A DNA stretch of 64,000 nt, from contig NZ_VHSF01000001.1 in NCBI RefSeq assembly GCF_007050985.1, positions 372,001 through 436,000 on the forward strand, written 5' to 3'. Below, one piece after another: positions 17,678-26,155 of this stretch (positions within the stretch are counted from its first letter, which is position 1; each line of letters begins with the position of its first letter). The notes under the pieces were generated by a model, which saw only the letters and a program-made list of their open reading frames with translations, was not told the DNA's origin and did not search any database. The stretch comes from Christiangramia sabulilitoris (lineage in GTDB: Bacteria > Bacteroidota > Bacteroidia > Flavobacteriales > Flavobacteriaceae). Made by a program: the position numbers and the translations under genes.

Positions 17678-17708
17678 CAAAAATATAATTAATATTCCTT
17701 ATTTCAAA
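17678..17708 (-). promoter_or_regulatory. Promoter of the rpsF operon
   Basis: On the minus strand, TTTG (17705-17708), 19 bases, then TATTTTTG (17678-17685): a full match to the Bacteroidota -33/-7 promoter, ending about 28 bases before the rpsF start codon. Confidence 0.85.
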
Positions 17709-17812
17709 GCTTATTAAGAATCATAAAACACTATTTTTACCGAGCTTATATTATTTACCCTTGTATTTCTTATTATTAATCCCTAATATTGTTAGTAACT
17801 AACCTATTAACC

Positions 17813-18523
17813 GTGGAAGAAGTATTACTCAAATGTGCTGTCGTTGATGACTCTAGCCTGCAAAGGCTATCTATAGTTAAACTCATCAAGGATCATCCTA
17901 ACCTTAAACTGGTAGCTGAATACAATAATGCCATTGAAACAAAGAATGGCCTTCTGGACACTGAAATAGATCTTATATTTCTAGATATCGAAATGCCAAT
18001 CCTATCTGGTTTCGAACTTTTAGATAACCTGCCTAATAAACCTCAGATTATTTTTGTTACCGGAAAGACGAAATATGCTTTTAAAGCTTTCGATTATGAT
18101 GCAGTGGATTACATTCACAAGCCGGTTACCAAAGACAGGTTCAATAATGCGGTTAATAAAGCAGTCAATCTCTATAAGCTTAAACATCAAACTGCGGTTC
18201 CCGAAGATGATGATTTTATTTTTGTTAAAAGCAACCTGAAAAACAGGAAAGTATTTCTCAGCAAATTAAAATACATACAAGCACTAGGCGACTATGTTAA
18301 ATTCGTGACTGAAAAAGACAATTTTGTGGTGCTGGCGACAATGAAGTCTTTTGAAAAGCAACTTCCCAGCGATCGTTTTTTAAGAACACACAAATCTTAT
18401 ATTGTAAATCTGGATAAGATAGAGCGATATAACAGTAAGAACATAGAAATAGACAAGGAAAAACTTCCGCTGAGCAGGCACAAGAAAGCTAACCTGGTAG
18501 AAGCACTAAGTGCTATACAATAA
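17813..18523 (+). CDS. LytTR-family two-component response regulator
   Basis: A receiver domain with the acidic pair in CAVVDDSS, phospho-acceptor Asp in LIFLDIEMP (~52 residues further on), Thr in FVTGK and Lys in IHKPV is joined to a C-terminal LytTR DNA-binding domain (~138-236). The latter carries FVKSNLKNRKVFLSKLKYIQALGDYVK and FLRTHKSYIVNLDKI. It binds direct repeats as a dimer. No sensor kinase is adjacent, so the signal is unknown. I take GTG at 17813 as the start because it places the first strand correctly; a TTG at 17789 would add eight residues. An intrinsic terminator follows. Confidence 0.92.
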   Translation: MEEVLLKCAVVDDSSLQRLSIVKLIKDHPNLKLVAEYNNAIETKNGLLDTEIDLIFLDIEMPILSGFELLDNLPNKPQIIFVTGKTKYAFKAFDYDAVDYIHKPVTKDRFNNAVNKAVNLYKLKHQTAVPEDDDFIFVKSNLKNRKVFLSKLKYIQALGDYVKFVTEKDNFVVLATMKSFEKQLPSDRFLRTHKSYIVNLDKIERYNSKNIEIDKEKLPLSRHKKANLVEALSAIQ

Positions 18524-18547
18524 TTTAAATAAGATACCTTAATATAT

Positions 18548-18574
18548 AAAGCCACTTTTAAAGTGGCTTTTTTT
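18548..18574. terminator. Intrinsic terminator overlapping the priA 3' end
   Basis: AAAGCCACTTT / AAAGTGGCTTT stem with a T run on the plus strand. The T run overlaps the priA stop codon (18573-18575), so the stem lies immediately downstream of priA on the other strand. Confidence 0.85.
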
Positions 18575-21026
18575 ATTGGGGATCTACATTCACCACTACC
18601 TTTACCGAACGGTAAGCACCTATTGCCCGGAAAGTGGTGAGAATTCTATGGACCACTTTTTTGGTTTTCCCCAGGGATTGTTTTTTCGGGATCTTAATTA
18701 AAATGTTCTTGTAATATTCATTTCTTATCCTTGCCACCGGAGGAAATTCCGGTCCTAATACATAACGATCAAAAACATTTTCCAGGGCGCGGGCTAACCA
18801 TTCTGCGGCTTCATTAGTTTTTGAGTAATCCCTGCATTTTAGAGTTAACCGTATCAACCGAAAATAAGGCGGATATTGATACTGATACCTGTCTTCCAGT
18901 TGCTCCTTATACATGGCTTCATAATCTCCTGTAGAGACCTGCTGAATGATCTGGTGATGTGGATTGTAAGTCTGCACCAGTACTTTCCCCCTTTTTTTCG
19001 TCCTTCCCGATCTGCCGGCCACCTGAAGCATTAGCTGAAAACTTCTTTCATGAGCTCTGAAATCAGGAAAATTAAGAAGGTTGTCTGCATTCATAATACC
19101 TACCAGGCTTACCTTTCTAAAATCCAGCCCCTTGGTTAACATTTGAGTACCAATAAGAATATCTGTTTCTTCATTTTCAAATGCCGAGATAATCTTTTCG
19201 TAAGCGTATTTTCCGCGGGTGGTATCCTGATCCATTCTACCCACAGAATGTTCCGGAAACAAAGCTTTCAACTCTGTTTCCACCTGCTCTGTTCCAAATC
19301 CTTTGGTGGTCACTTCATTACTGCTACAGGCCATGCATTGAAACTGCATTGCTATGTGATAACCACAATAATGGCAGCGCAGTTGGTTGTTATGACTATG
19401 AAAGGTCAAACTAACATCACAATTAGGGCACTGCGGGGAATGCCCGCAAGTATTACATTCCATAATAGGAGAAAATCCTCTTCTGTTTTGAAAAAGAATT
19501 ACCTGCTCCTTCTCCTTCAGGCTTTCTCTTATTTCCTCGATCAATCTTTCAGAAAAATGACCTGTCATTTTCTTCTTCTTATGAGCCATTTTAATGTCCA
19601 CGATCTCTACCTCGGGCATCATTACATCTCCATATCTCCGGTTTAGTTCAACCAGGGCATATTTGCTATGCTCAGCATTAAAGTAAGACTCTATAGAAGG
19701 AGTTGCGGAGCCAAGAATTATATTTGCCCCGAACATATTTGCCAATACCACTGCCGCGTCCCGGGCATGATACCTTGGAGCAGGATCAAATTGTTTGAAC
19801 GTGGACTCATGCTCTTCATCAACAACTACAAGTCCAAGATCCTGATAAGGGAGAAAAATGCAGGACCTGGCGCCAATTACTATTTTACCCTTTTCTGAAT
19901 TTTCGAGCACATGCCTGTAAATTTCAACTCTTTCGTTTACAGAATATTTACTATGATAAACAAGTACCTTGTCCCCAAAATAATTCTGAAGTCGCTTGAT
20001 AAGCTGTGTAGTAAGGGCTATCTCCGGTAAAAGATACAGCGCTTGTTTACCTTTATTAACTACTTCTTCAATTAATTTAATGTAGATCTCAGTTTTTCCA
20101 GAAGATGTTACCCCATGGAGTAAACACACGCTTTTCTCTGCAAAATGCGATCTGATCTGGTCATAGGCTTTTTGCTGGAATTCATTGAAGTTGATCTCGT
20201 GAGAGCTGATCTCCCCGTGAAAATTCACCCGATCTGTCTCCTGATAGAACTCTTCGAAAATTCCTTTTTGAATAAGGCTTTTTAAGATAGATGCTGAGGC
20301 ACCTGATTCACTTAGCAGTTCTTTTACTTTTAATGCTTTTTTTGATTTCGCAGTAATTGAGAAATAAGAAAGAAGGATCTCCCTCTGTTTTGGAGCGCGG
20401 GAAAGATCGTCAAGCAAGACATGCATCTCGCTCTCTGCTTCATACGCAGGATTTAGCCTTACATAGCGGATTTCTTTGGGCTTAAATTGCTCATAGATCT
20501 CCTGATTAAGATCCACAAGTCCCCTGGATACTAACCTGTTAATAACCGGAAGCACTTTTTTCCTGTCCAGTAATTGTTCTATTTCCTGGATCTTCATGGA
20601 AGACTGTCGCTGCAAAGCTTCTGCCACCAGGTATTCATCATCATTTAATTCTTCAGATTGCAGATCTACTTCCCCGGAAAGTTTGACGATACTTTCGCTT
20701 TCGAGTAAAAATGCTCCTGGTAGTGCCGCTCGCATCACTTCCCCTTCAGTGCATAAATAATAGGTGGAGATCCAATTCCAGAACTTCAGCTGAATATCAG
20801 AAATTAAAGGCTTTTCATCCAGGATCTGGTGTATAGGCTTCGCTTCATATACTTCCGGAGGATTTTGATGTACCCCGGCCACTATCCCAGTATAAATCCT
20901 GTTCTTACCAAATTGAACGGCTAAGCGCATTCCCGGTTGAATAAAATTCGCTTCAGCTTCAGAAAGACTATAAGTAAATCTATTGTCCAAAGGAAGTGGA
21001 AGAATTAGGTCTGCAAAATAGGGCAT
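18573..21026 (-). CDS. priA: Primosomal protein N' (replication restart helicase PriA)
   Basis: PriA recognises stalled forks and reloads DnaB. The N-terminal 3'-DNA-binding domain begins MPYFADLILPLPLDNRFTYSL. Walker A is GVTSSGKTEIY, and the DEEH box is in VVVDEEHESTFKQ. The eight-cysteine double zinc site CNTCGHSPQCPNCD...CHYCGYH...CMACSS sits near the centre. Motif VI lies in LMLQVAGRSGR. I place the start at the ATG at 21026; the TTG at 21050 would add eight residues (CQLIQEY-) not expected in the family. With that start the protein is 817 aa, slightly longer than E. coli PriA. Confidence 0.96.
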   Translation of the reverse strand: MPYFADLILPLPLDNRFTYSLSEAEANFIQPGMRLAVQFGKNRIYTGIVAGVHQNPPEVYEAKPIHQILDEKPLISDIQLKFWNWISTYYLCTEGEVMRAALPGAFLLESESIVKLSGEVDLQSEELNDDEYLVAEALQRQSSMKIQEIEQLLDRKKVLPVINRLVSRGLVDLNQEIYEQFKPKEIRYVRLNPAYEAESEMHVLLDDLSRAPKQREILLSYFSITAKSKKALKVKELLSESGASASILKSLIQKGIFEEFYQETDRVNFHGEISSHEINFNEFQQKAYDQIRSHFAEKSVCLLHGVTSSGKTEIYIKLIEEVVNKGKQALYLLPEIALTTQLIKRLQNYFGDKVLVYHSKYSVNERVEIYRHVLENSEKGKIVIGARSCIFLPYQDLGLVVVDEEHESTFKQFDPAPRYHARDAAVVLANMFGANIILGSATPSIESYFNAEHSKYALVELNRRYGDVMMPEVEIVDIKMAHKKKKMTGHFSERLIEEIRESLKEKEQVILFQNRRGFSPIMECNTCGHSPQCPNCDVSLTFHSHNNQLRCHYCGYHIAMQFQCMACSSNEVTTKGFGTEQVETELKALFPEHSVGRMDQDTTRGKYAYEKIISAFENEETDILIGTQMLTKGLDFRKVSLVGIMNADNLLNFPDFRAHERSFQLMLQVAGRSGRTKKRGKVLVQTYNPHHQIIQQVSTGDYEAMYKEQLEDRYQYQYPPYFRLIRLTLKCRDYSKTNEAAEWLARALENVFDRYVLGPEFPPVARIRNEYYKNILIKIPKKQSLGKTKKVVHRILTTFRAIGAYRSVKVVVNVDPQ

Positions 21027-21172
21027 GTACTCTTGGATTAGTTGACACAATTAAAAAAGCTGCACTTAAAGCCCAACTTACTTTCTAACTATTCAATTCA
21101 AAAATATTAAGAATCTTTAGTTTTCTGAAAGTAAACCTGAAGTTTAAATACAGCTTTTATAATTTGAAATAA

Positions 21173-21598
21173 TTATTCGGCTCTACTCCATTCTCTGGTT
21201 TGGTAAAAAAAAGAGATATAGCCCCTGACCTTTAGAATATCAGGATTCTCTTCATCAAGCCAGATCTTACACCGGTATTCTTTTCCCGACTTTGGATCCA
21301 CAATGGTTCCGCCGGCAAATTCATCTCCGCTTTTTGTAAGCCCCTGCATGATGACCATTCCTTCAATGGGCTCATTTCTGAGATCGCCTTCGCATTTTGT
21401 ACAAACACGATCACGATCTTCTTCACGCATAATTCGGGTAACTCTTCCATAGACTTCATTATCCTGCTCATAGACTTCAACGATAGAATTTACTCTACCC
21501 TTTTCATTTCTATTTTCCCATTTCCCAAATACGGTCTGTGCCTGTAAAGGAAGATTAAGGAACAGTGATAACACTATTAAAAGAGATGAATTTTTCAT
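21173..21598 (-). CDS. Secreted DUF2147 protein
   Basis: 141 residues: signal peptide MKNSSLLIVLSLFLNLPLQAQ (cut after QAQ, ~21), then FGKWENRNEKGRVNSIVEVYEQDNEVYGRVTRI, the opening beta-barrel strands of DUF2147. A CTKC pair at ~83-86 could bind metal or form a disulfide. KVRGYISFFYQTREWSR closes the domain. A periplasmic lipocalin-like role is plausible; the ligand is unknown. It is spaced one base from the chalcone-isomerase-like gene, so the two are probably one operon. Confidence 0.88.
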   Translation of the reverse strand: MKNSSLLIVLSLFLNLPLQAQTVFGKWENRNEKGRVNSIVEVYEQDNEVYGRVTRIMREEDRDRVCTKCEGDLRNEPIEGMVIMQGLTKSGDEFAGGTIVDPKSGKEYRCKIWLDEENPDILKVRGYISFFYQTREWSRAE

Positions 21599-21599
21599 T

Positions 21600-22160
21600 T
21601 TATTTTCCTAGCATAGCTTCTTTAAGGTCATCGTCTGCTGGCTTATTAGATAACCAGATCCCGAATAAGGCCTTTTTGAAATCCATTCCTTCGATGACGC
21701 CTAATTCTTTGTTATTCTTATACACCACTACTCCCTGAGCCGGCATATACACAATATCAAAAACATCATTCTTTTTGATCTCTTCCATAAAGAAGTCCTG
21801 GAATTTTTTGATCTTGGCAGATAATGGCTTGGTATTTCCATTCGTAGAATTTGCAAAGCCTTCATTTACTGCATCCATCATTTTCTCGCTGGTAATAAGC
21901 TTGGAAACTATATGTAGTTTAATGCTCATAGGCTCATCTGCAGCGACTATTGCGGAAGCATTTGAAGATTTTTGTGAAAGGTACAAACCTCCGGCATAAA
22001 GGTCTATCCACAATTTTTCTCTAACTCCGGCACCATTGAGCATAAGATTTTTTCCCTGATAGGTTTCTGTGTTAGGAAGATTTACTCCACCAACTTCAGT
22101 TTGCGCGAAAGTTAAGCCTGCACTCATAAGTGCGATAAATACAAAAATTACTTTTTTCAT
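21600..22160 (-). CDS. Secreted chalcone isomerase-like protein
   Basis: 186 residues: signal peptide MKKVIFVFIALMSAGLTFAQ, then VGGVNLPNTETYQGKNLMLNGAGVREKLWIDLYAGGLYL (marker ~22-60), which is the characteristic start of the bacterial chalcone_isomerase-like family. Despite the name, these periplasmic proteins lack evidence of flavonoid chemistry and are thought to bind fatty acid-like ligands (inference from the plant fatty-acid-binding relatives). The C terminus has FKKALFGIWLSNKPADDDLKEAMLGK, with the conserved G-IWLG/S-like motif. Confidence 0.9.
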   Translation of the reverse strand: MKKVIFVFIALMSAGLTFAQTEVGGVNLPNTETYQGKNLMLNGAGVREKLWIDLYAGGLYLSQKSSNASAIVAADEPMSIKLHIVSKLITSEKMMDAVNEGFANSTNGNTKPLSAKIKKFQDFFMEEIKKNDVFDIVYMPAQGVVVYKNNKELGVIEGMDFKKALFGIWLSNKPADDDLKEAMLGK

Positions 22161-22186
22161 TTTTAAAGGTTTAGTTTGGATTAAAG

Positions 22187-23110
22187 TTATCTATAATTTT
22201 TCTTTAGTTTAATTAATGATGCATTAAGTTCAAATCCTAATAACAACATATTGGAATTCAGCCATATATAAAACATAAGGATTAATAAAGCCCCGATAGA
22301 ACCATACAATTCGTTATAATTTGAAAAGTTCGTGATATACAAACTAAACAAAAAAGTAGTTATCATTATTAAAATGGTAGTAAATAATGCACCTATTGAG
22401 AAAAATCTCGCCTGTCTTGCTTCTCTGGTTCCAAAATAATAAAGTATCGCCACCGCCGTATAAATTAAAATCACAAAACCTATATATTTAATAAGATCGG
22501 CGCCAAATCCATCCGGGCTTACAATACCTAGTTGACTTAGATCATCTATCGCATAAGTAATATAGACTGCTCCTATAACTGAAATTAGCAACAACAATGC
22601 CAATATGAGAGATACTCCTACGGCGACCGCATATTGCCTGGGGATAGACCTATTTGTTTTAGTATGGTAGCTAAATTCAAAACCGGTGAATATCGCATTT
22701 ACACCGTTAGTCATTAAAAAAATAGACAGAACAAATGCCACAGATAACAAACCACCCCGGGGAGTGTTGGCAATATCTTCAAAAATATTCCCGAAAAAAT
22801 CTGAGGTTTCCGGAGGCAATAGACCATCCATGAATACCAGGAATTCTAATTGAAAATCATCTATAAATGTGATATATGGAATAAGGTTAAGTACAAACAA
22901 CAAAAAAGGAAAGATGGCCATAAAGAAGCTAAAAGCGATCGAACTGGCACGCGTTGAAAACGTACCTTTTACAATTCCGCCCCAATAAATAATCCATAAA
23001 TTATAAAAGGATAAGCCATTTAAACCTGGTAAAATTAACTTTTTGGTCTTACGTTTCCACCAGGCTGATAATTCATCAAATTTATTGTTGATTGCTTCCC
23101 TTGGGGCCAT
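22187..23110 (-). CDS. YihY/virulence factor BrkB family membrane protein
   Basis: 307 residues with six or so membrane segments. Between them lie the family motifs FSTRASSIAFSFFMAIFPFLLFVLNLIPYI (~47-76) and GVNAIFTGFEFSYHTKTNRSIPRQYAVAVGVSL (~129-161), and YGSIGALLILMFYIWLNSNMLLLGFELNA near the end. Old databases called this family ribonuclease BN, which is wrong; the function is unknown. It is one base from nadC and probably co-transcribed with it. Confidence 0.93.
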   Translation of the reverse strand: MAPREAINNKFDELSAWWKRKTKKLILPGLNGLSFYNLWIIYWGGIVKGTFSTRASSIAFSFFMAIFPFLLFVLNLIPYITFIDDFQLEFLVFMDGLLPPETSDFFGNIFEDIANTPRGGLLSVAFVLSIFLMTNGVNAIFTGFEFSYHTKTNRSIPRQYAVAVGVSLILALLLLISVIGAVYITYAIDDLSQLGIVSPDGFGADLIKYIGFVILIYTAVAILYYFGTREARQARFFSIGALFTTILIMITTFLFSLYITNFSNYNELYGSIGALLILMFYIWLNSNMLLLGFELNASLIKLKKNYR

Positions 23111-23111
23111 T

Positions 23112-23969
23112 TTATACGGCTTTTAAACTCAGATCAAGATTATGCACGGAATGAGTCAGCGCTCCGCTGGAGATAAAATCCACACCGCATTCTGCATAAC
23201 TACTGGCTGTTTCCAAGGTGATGCCACCACTGGATTCTGTGAGACATTTCCCGTCGATAAGAGCGACGGCCTGTCGTGTCTCCTCAAAATTGAAGTTATC
23301 GATCAAAATCCTGTAAACCCCATCTGATTTTAGGATCTCCCTGATCTCTCTCATATCCCTGGCTTCTACAATAATCTTTAGATCTAATCCCTTTTCTTTT
23401 AAGTAAGATTTGGTTTTCTCTATAGCTTTAGTGATTCCACCGGCGAAGTCTATATGATTATCCTTAAGCATGATCATATCATATAAGGCAAAGCGATGAT
23501 TTTCTCCGCCACCTATTTTTACAGCCCACTTCTCTAAAGCCCTTATACCCGGTGTGGTTTTCCTGGTGTCAAGGATCCTGGTATTGGTCCCCTGAAGTTT
23601 TTCTACAAATTCTGAAGTTTTAGTAGCTATGGCGCTCATTCTTTGCATAGCATTCAGGACCAGTCTTTCTGCTTTCAATATAGATTGAGAACTACCCTCT
23701 ACATAAAATACAATATCCCCGTATCTCACACGCTCTCCATCCTTAAGTTTCTGCTCTACCTTTAATTCGGGATCTATATGAGCAAAGACTTTTTTAGCAA
23801 ATTCCACTCCTGCAATAATTCCGTTATCCTTTACCAGAAGCTTTGCCTTACCCCTGGCATCTTCAGGAATACAGGCCAGAGAACTGTGATCACCGTCTCC
23901 AACATCTTCTCTTATGGCATTTTTAATAATTAACTCAATTTCTTTTTCGAATTGTTCCGGTGAGATCAT
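23112..23969 (-). CDS. nadC: Quinolinate phosphoribosyltransferase (carboxylating)
   Basis: 285 residues; converts quinolinate and PRPP to nicotinate mononucleotide in de novo NAD synthesis. Recognisable elements are REDVGDGDHSS near the N terminus, ERLVLNAMQRMSAIAT (~102-117), TRKTTPGIRALEKWAVKIGGGENHR (~137-161, PRPP/quinolinate site) and ESSGGITLETASSYAECGVDFISSGALTHS at the end. nadA and nadB are not in the window. Divergent from rlmH with a 51-base gap. Confidence 0.96.
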   Translation of the reverse strand: MISPEQFEKEIELIIKNAIREDVGDGDHSSLACIPEDARGKAKLLVKDNGIIAGVEFAKKVFAHIDPELKVEQKLKDGERVRYGDIVFYVEGSSQSILKAERLVLNAMQRMSAIATKTSEFVEKLQGTNTRILDTRKTTPGIRALEKWAVKIGGGENHRFALYDMIMLKDNHIDFAGGITKAIEKTKSYLKEKGLDLKIIVEARDMREIREILKSDGVYRILIDNFNFEETRQAVALIDGKCLTESSGGITLETASSYAECGVDFISSGALTHSVHNLDLSLKAV

Positions 23970-24020
23970 ATTCTCTGCTTATTTTTGTAAATGTAGTAAA
24001 GTCTGTACTAAAATCACGGG

Positions 24021-24494
24021 ATGACGATAAAATTAGTCTGTATAGGACAAACAGATAAAAAAGAACTGGAGACGCTTATCAACTTATATTCTGATAGACT
24101 TCAGCACTATATCAAATTTGAGCTGGATCTTATCCCTGACCTCAAAAAAACTAAAAATCTGGACGAGAATCAGCAAAAATCAAAAGAAGGTGACCTGATC
24201 CTTGCAGGAATACAGAACTCAGATTTTGTGATTTTACTTGATGAGAATGGAAAGCAATTCAGTTCAGAATCTTTTTCAGAATATTTACAAAAACGAATGA
24301 ATACGGGCTTGAAAAGACTGATTTTCATAATTGGTGGCCCTTATGGATTTTCTGAAGAAGTCTATAAAAGGGCCAACTCCAAAATATCCCTTTCCAAAAT
24401 GACCTTTTCGCATCAAATGGTGCGATTATTTTTTACAGAACAACTATACCGAGCCTTTACCATCTTAAAAAACGAACCATATCACCATAGATAA
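24021..24494 (+). CDS. rlmH: 23S rRNA (pseudouridine1915-N3)-methyltransferase RlmH
   Basis: 157-residue SPOUT methyltransferase. The trefoil-knot SAM site is seen in FVILLDENGKQFSSESF (~70-86) and FIIGGPYGF (~102-110), and the diagnostic C terminus is RAFTILKNEPYHHR. It modifies the pseudouridine in helix 69 of 23S rRNA after subunit joining. It is followed by rdgB after 9 bases; the two probably form an operon. Confidence 0.97.
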   Translation: MTIKLVCIGQTDKKELETLINLYSDRLQHYIKFELDLIPDLKKTKNLDENQQKSKEGDLILAGIQNSDFVILLDENGKQFSSESFSEYLQKRMNTGLKRLIFIIGGPYGFSEEVYKRANSKISLSKMTFSHQMVRLFFTEQLYRAFTILKNEPYHHR

Positions 24495-24503
24495 TCCAAT
24501 TAT

Positions 24504-25076
24504 ATGAAATTAGTTTTCGCCACCCACAACATGAACAAGCTGAAAGAGATTCAGACCATGCTGCCAGACCATATAGAATTACTCTCTTTGGATGATATAG
24601 ATTGTAATGAAGATATTCCAGAAAGCGGAGACACTATAGATGAAAATGCCATTTTAAAAGCTGAATACGTCAAAAACAATTATGGATATGACTGTTTCGC
24701 AGACGATACAGGTCTGGAGGTAGAGGCACTGGCAGGCGCACCCGGGGTCTATTCTGCCAGGTATTCTGGAGAAGAAAAAAATGATGACGCAAACATGGAT
24801 AAAGTGCTTAGCCAGTTAATAGATAAAAAAGACAGGTCTGCAAGATTTAAGACTGTAATCGCACTTACCTTAAAGGGTAATCAAAGTCTTTTTACAGGAG
24901 TTTGCGAAGGAAGTATCCTTAATGAAAAAAGGGGTAATAAAGGTTTTGGCTATGACCCTATATTTCTTCCAAAGGGATATGATAAAACCTTCGCTGAAAT
25001 GAACATAGACGAGAAAACTAAAATTAGCCACCGGGGAATTGCCTTCAGGCAATTAATTGAATATCTTTCTAAATGA
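24504..25076 (+). CDS. rdgB: Non-canonical purine NTP pyrophosphatase (Ham1/RdgB)
   Basis: 190 residues; hydrolyses dITP, XTP and related nucleotides to monophosphates, preventing their incorporation. Motifs: FATHNMNKLKEI (nucleotide binding, ~4-15), DCFADDTGLEVEALAGAPGVYSARYSGEE (~67-95; the catalytic Asp in DDTGL), and GNKGFGYDPIFLP with ISHRGIAF near the end. The length is normal. Confidence 0.97.
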   Translation: MKLVFATHNMNKLKEIQTMLPDHIELLSLDDIDCNEDIPESGDTIDENAILKAEYVKNNYGYDCFADDTGLEVEALAGAPGVYSARYSGEEKNDDANMDKVLSQLIDKKDRSARFKTVIALTLKGNQSLFTGVCEGSILNEKRGNKGFGYDPIFLPKGYDKTFAEMNIDEKTKISHRGIAFRQLIEYLSK

Positions 25077-25130
25077 TTTGAAAAATGGAGGCAAGCCTCT
25101 GAGTTTCTCTTTGGAATGCTAATAGATCCA

Positions 25131-25823
25131 TTATCTCACATTAAAGTTTACATACCTGTTGTTACCATTATCGACTATTGTTAAGTTAACCGTCCTCTCT
25201 TCAGTAGCATCATCATTACATGTTTCAGTTTGTGTCTCTTCATCAAACGTAGTAGTCTCGTTGCTTAGCTTTACATTTGAAGCCTTAAAAGTATAAGCAT
25301 TCTCAAATGGATCTCTTACAAAATATGATTTTCCAAAAGGTCCCTCATCAACTTCCAAAAATCCTTTAAAACTCACATTTAATTTACCTTTGGGTTCTTC
25401 GTCGCAGAAATTCCCAAAACTTATGGGATTAGAAATATCAAACCAAAAGCTACTTACGTCATTCGAATTGAGGGTGATTGAACCAGTTCCATCTGGAAAA
25501 ATCTTTAAAGTTGGAACCTCATCATTCGAAATAAAAAATATAAAACCAGAACCAGTTCCGAATCCAAAGAAACCACTTCCACTATCCATAAAAATGATTC
25601 CTTTGCCATTATTCTCCCTAGCTTTATCTGAACCTATTTGTTGAAATGTTCTCATCATGTAATCCTGGAATTTTGCATCGCTAACAATCTCCTTTGCCCT
25701 TAAGGTTTTTAAAGAAGCTTCTTGAAGATCACTTACTGGTACAGATAACTGGTCTTCTTTGCTACAGCTTAAGAACAAGCTTATAACTATAATTGATAAT
25801 AAATAATTGATTAGATTCTTCAT
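25131..25823 (-). CDS. Lipoprotein of unknown function
   Basis: 230 residues. The lipoprotein signal MKNLINYLLSIIVISLFLSC has the lipidated Cys at 20, followed by SKEDQ. The mature part is beta-rich with a glycine/phenylalanine-rich hairpin FMDSGSGFFGFGTGSGF at ~79-95, and an acidic C-terminal portion (ETQTETCNDDATEE). I recognise no family. It is isolated, its 3' end faces rdgB, and its 5' end faces the helicase leader, so it is expressed alone. Confidence 0.75.
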   Translation of the reverse strand: MKNLINYLLSIIVISLFLSCSKEDQLSVPVSDLQEASLKTLRAKEIVSDAKFQDYMMRTFQQIGSDKARENNGKGIIFMDSGSGFFGFGTGSGFIFFISNDEVPTLKIFPDGTGSITLNSNDVSSFWFDISNPISFGNFCDEEPKGKLNVSFKGFLEVDEGPFGKSYFVRDPFENAYTFKASNVKLSNETTTFDEETQTETCNDDATEERTVNLTIVDNGNNRYVNFNVR

Positions 25824-26032
25824 AACTCTGAATTTTAGGTTGATAAAAATTAAACCAGAGCTTGAACAGGAATAGTAGTAGGGACTAATCTACTGTAAAG
25901 ATAGTACCTGAAATACTTTCGAGAAAAACGGGAAAACCCGTAATTATTCCCCAAAACACCTTTAAACAGTCTGATTTACAATGATTTACATCAATTAATC
26001 CTGATTTAATCATTTAATCGGAAATAAAAGTG

Positions 26033-26155
26033 TACATTTGCCGCTTGAAAAAATTCCTCAGGGTGAGGATGTGTTACTGGAAGTTTAGGTTTAAGTATGT
26101 CGATTCGCTTCTTATGTAACACCTACATATTATAATCGAATACTTACAAAAACGA
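26033..26155 (+). promoter_or_regulatory. Promoter -7 element and structured leader of the DEAD-box helicase gene
   Basis: TACATTTG (26033-26040) matches the -7 consensus; no good -33 is seen. The ~110-base leader holds a small hairpin CCTCA/TGAGG (26056-26068) and a stem GTGTTAC/GTAACAC (26071-26077 with 26116-26122). A 12-13-bp pairing of 26092-26105 with 26134-26146 has one bulged G. The last two stems interlock as in a pseudoknot and end 9 bases before ATG 26156. The region 25824-26032 shows nothing else. Confidence 0.6.

Noticed and set aside
17650-17680. S6:S18 autoregulatory RNA motif before rpsF
   Set aside because: The promoter leaves a leader of only ~25-30 bases with no hairpin-bulge arrangement; too short for the known motif.
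19143-19646. A 167-residue open frame antisense to priA
   Set aside because: Shadow of priA, including the mirror of its zinc-finger codons; composition is unlike real proteins of this genome.
25080-25105. GAGGCAAGCCTC palindrome after rdgB as a terminator
   Set aside because: The stem is only 5-6 bases with almost no loop and no T run follows on the plus strand.
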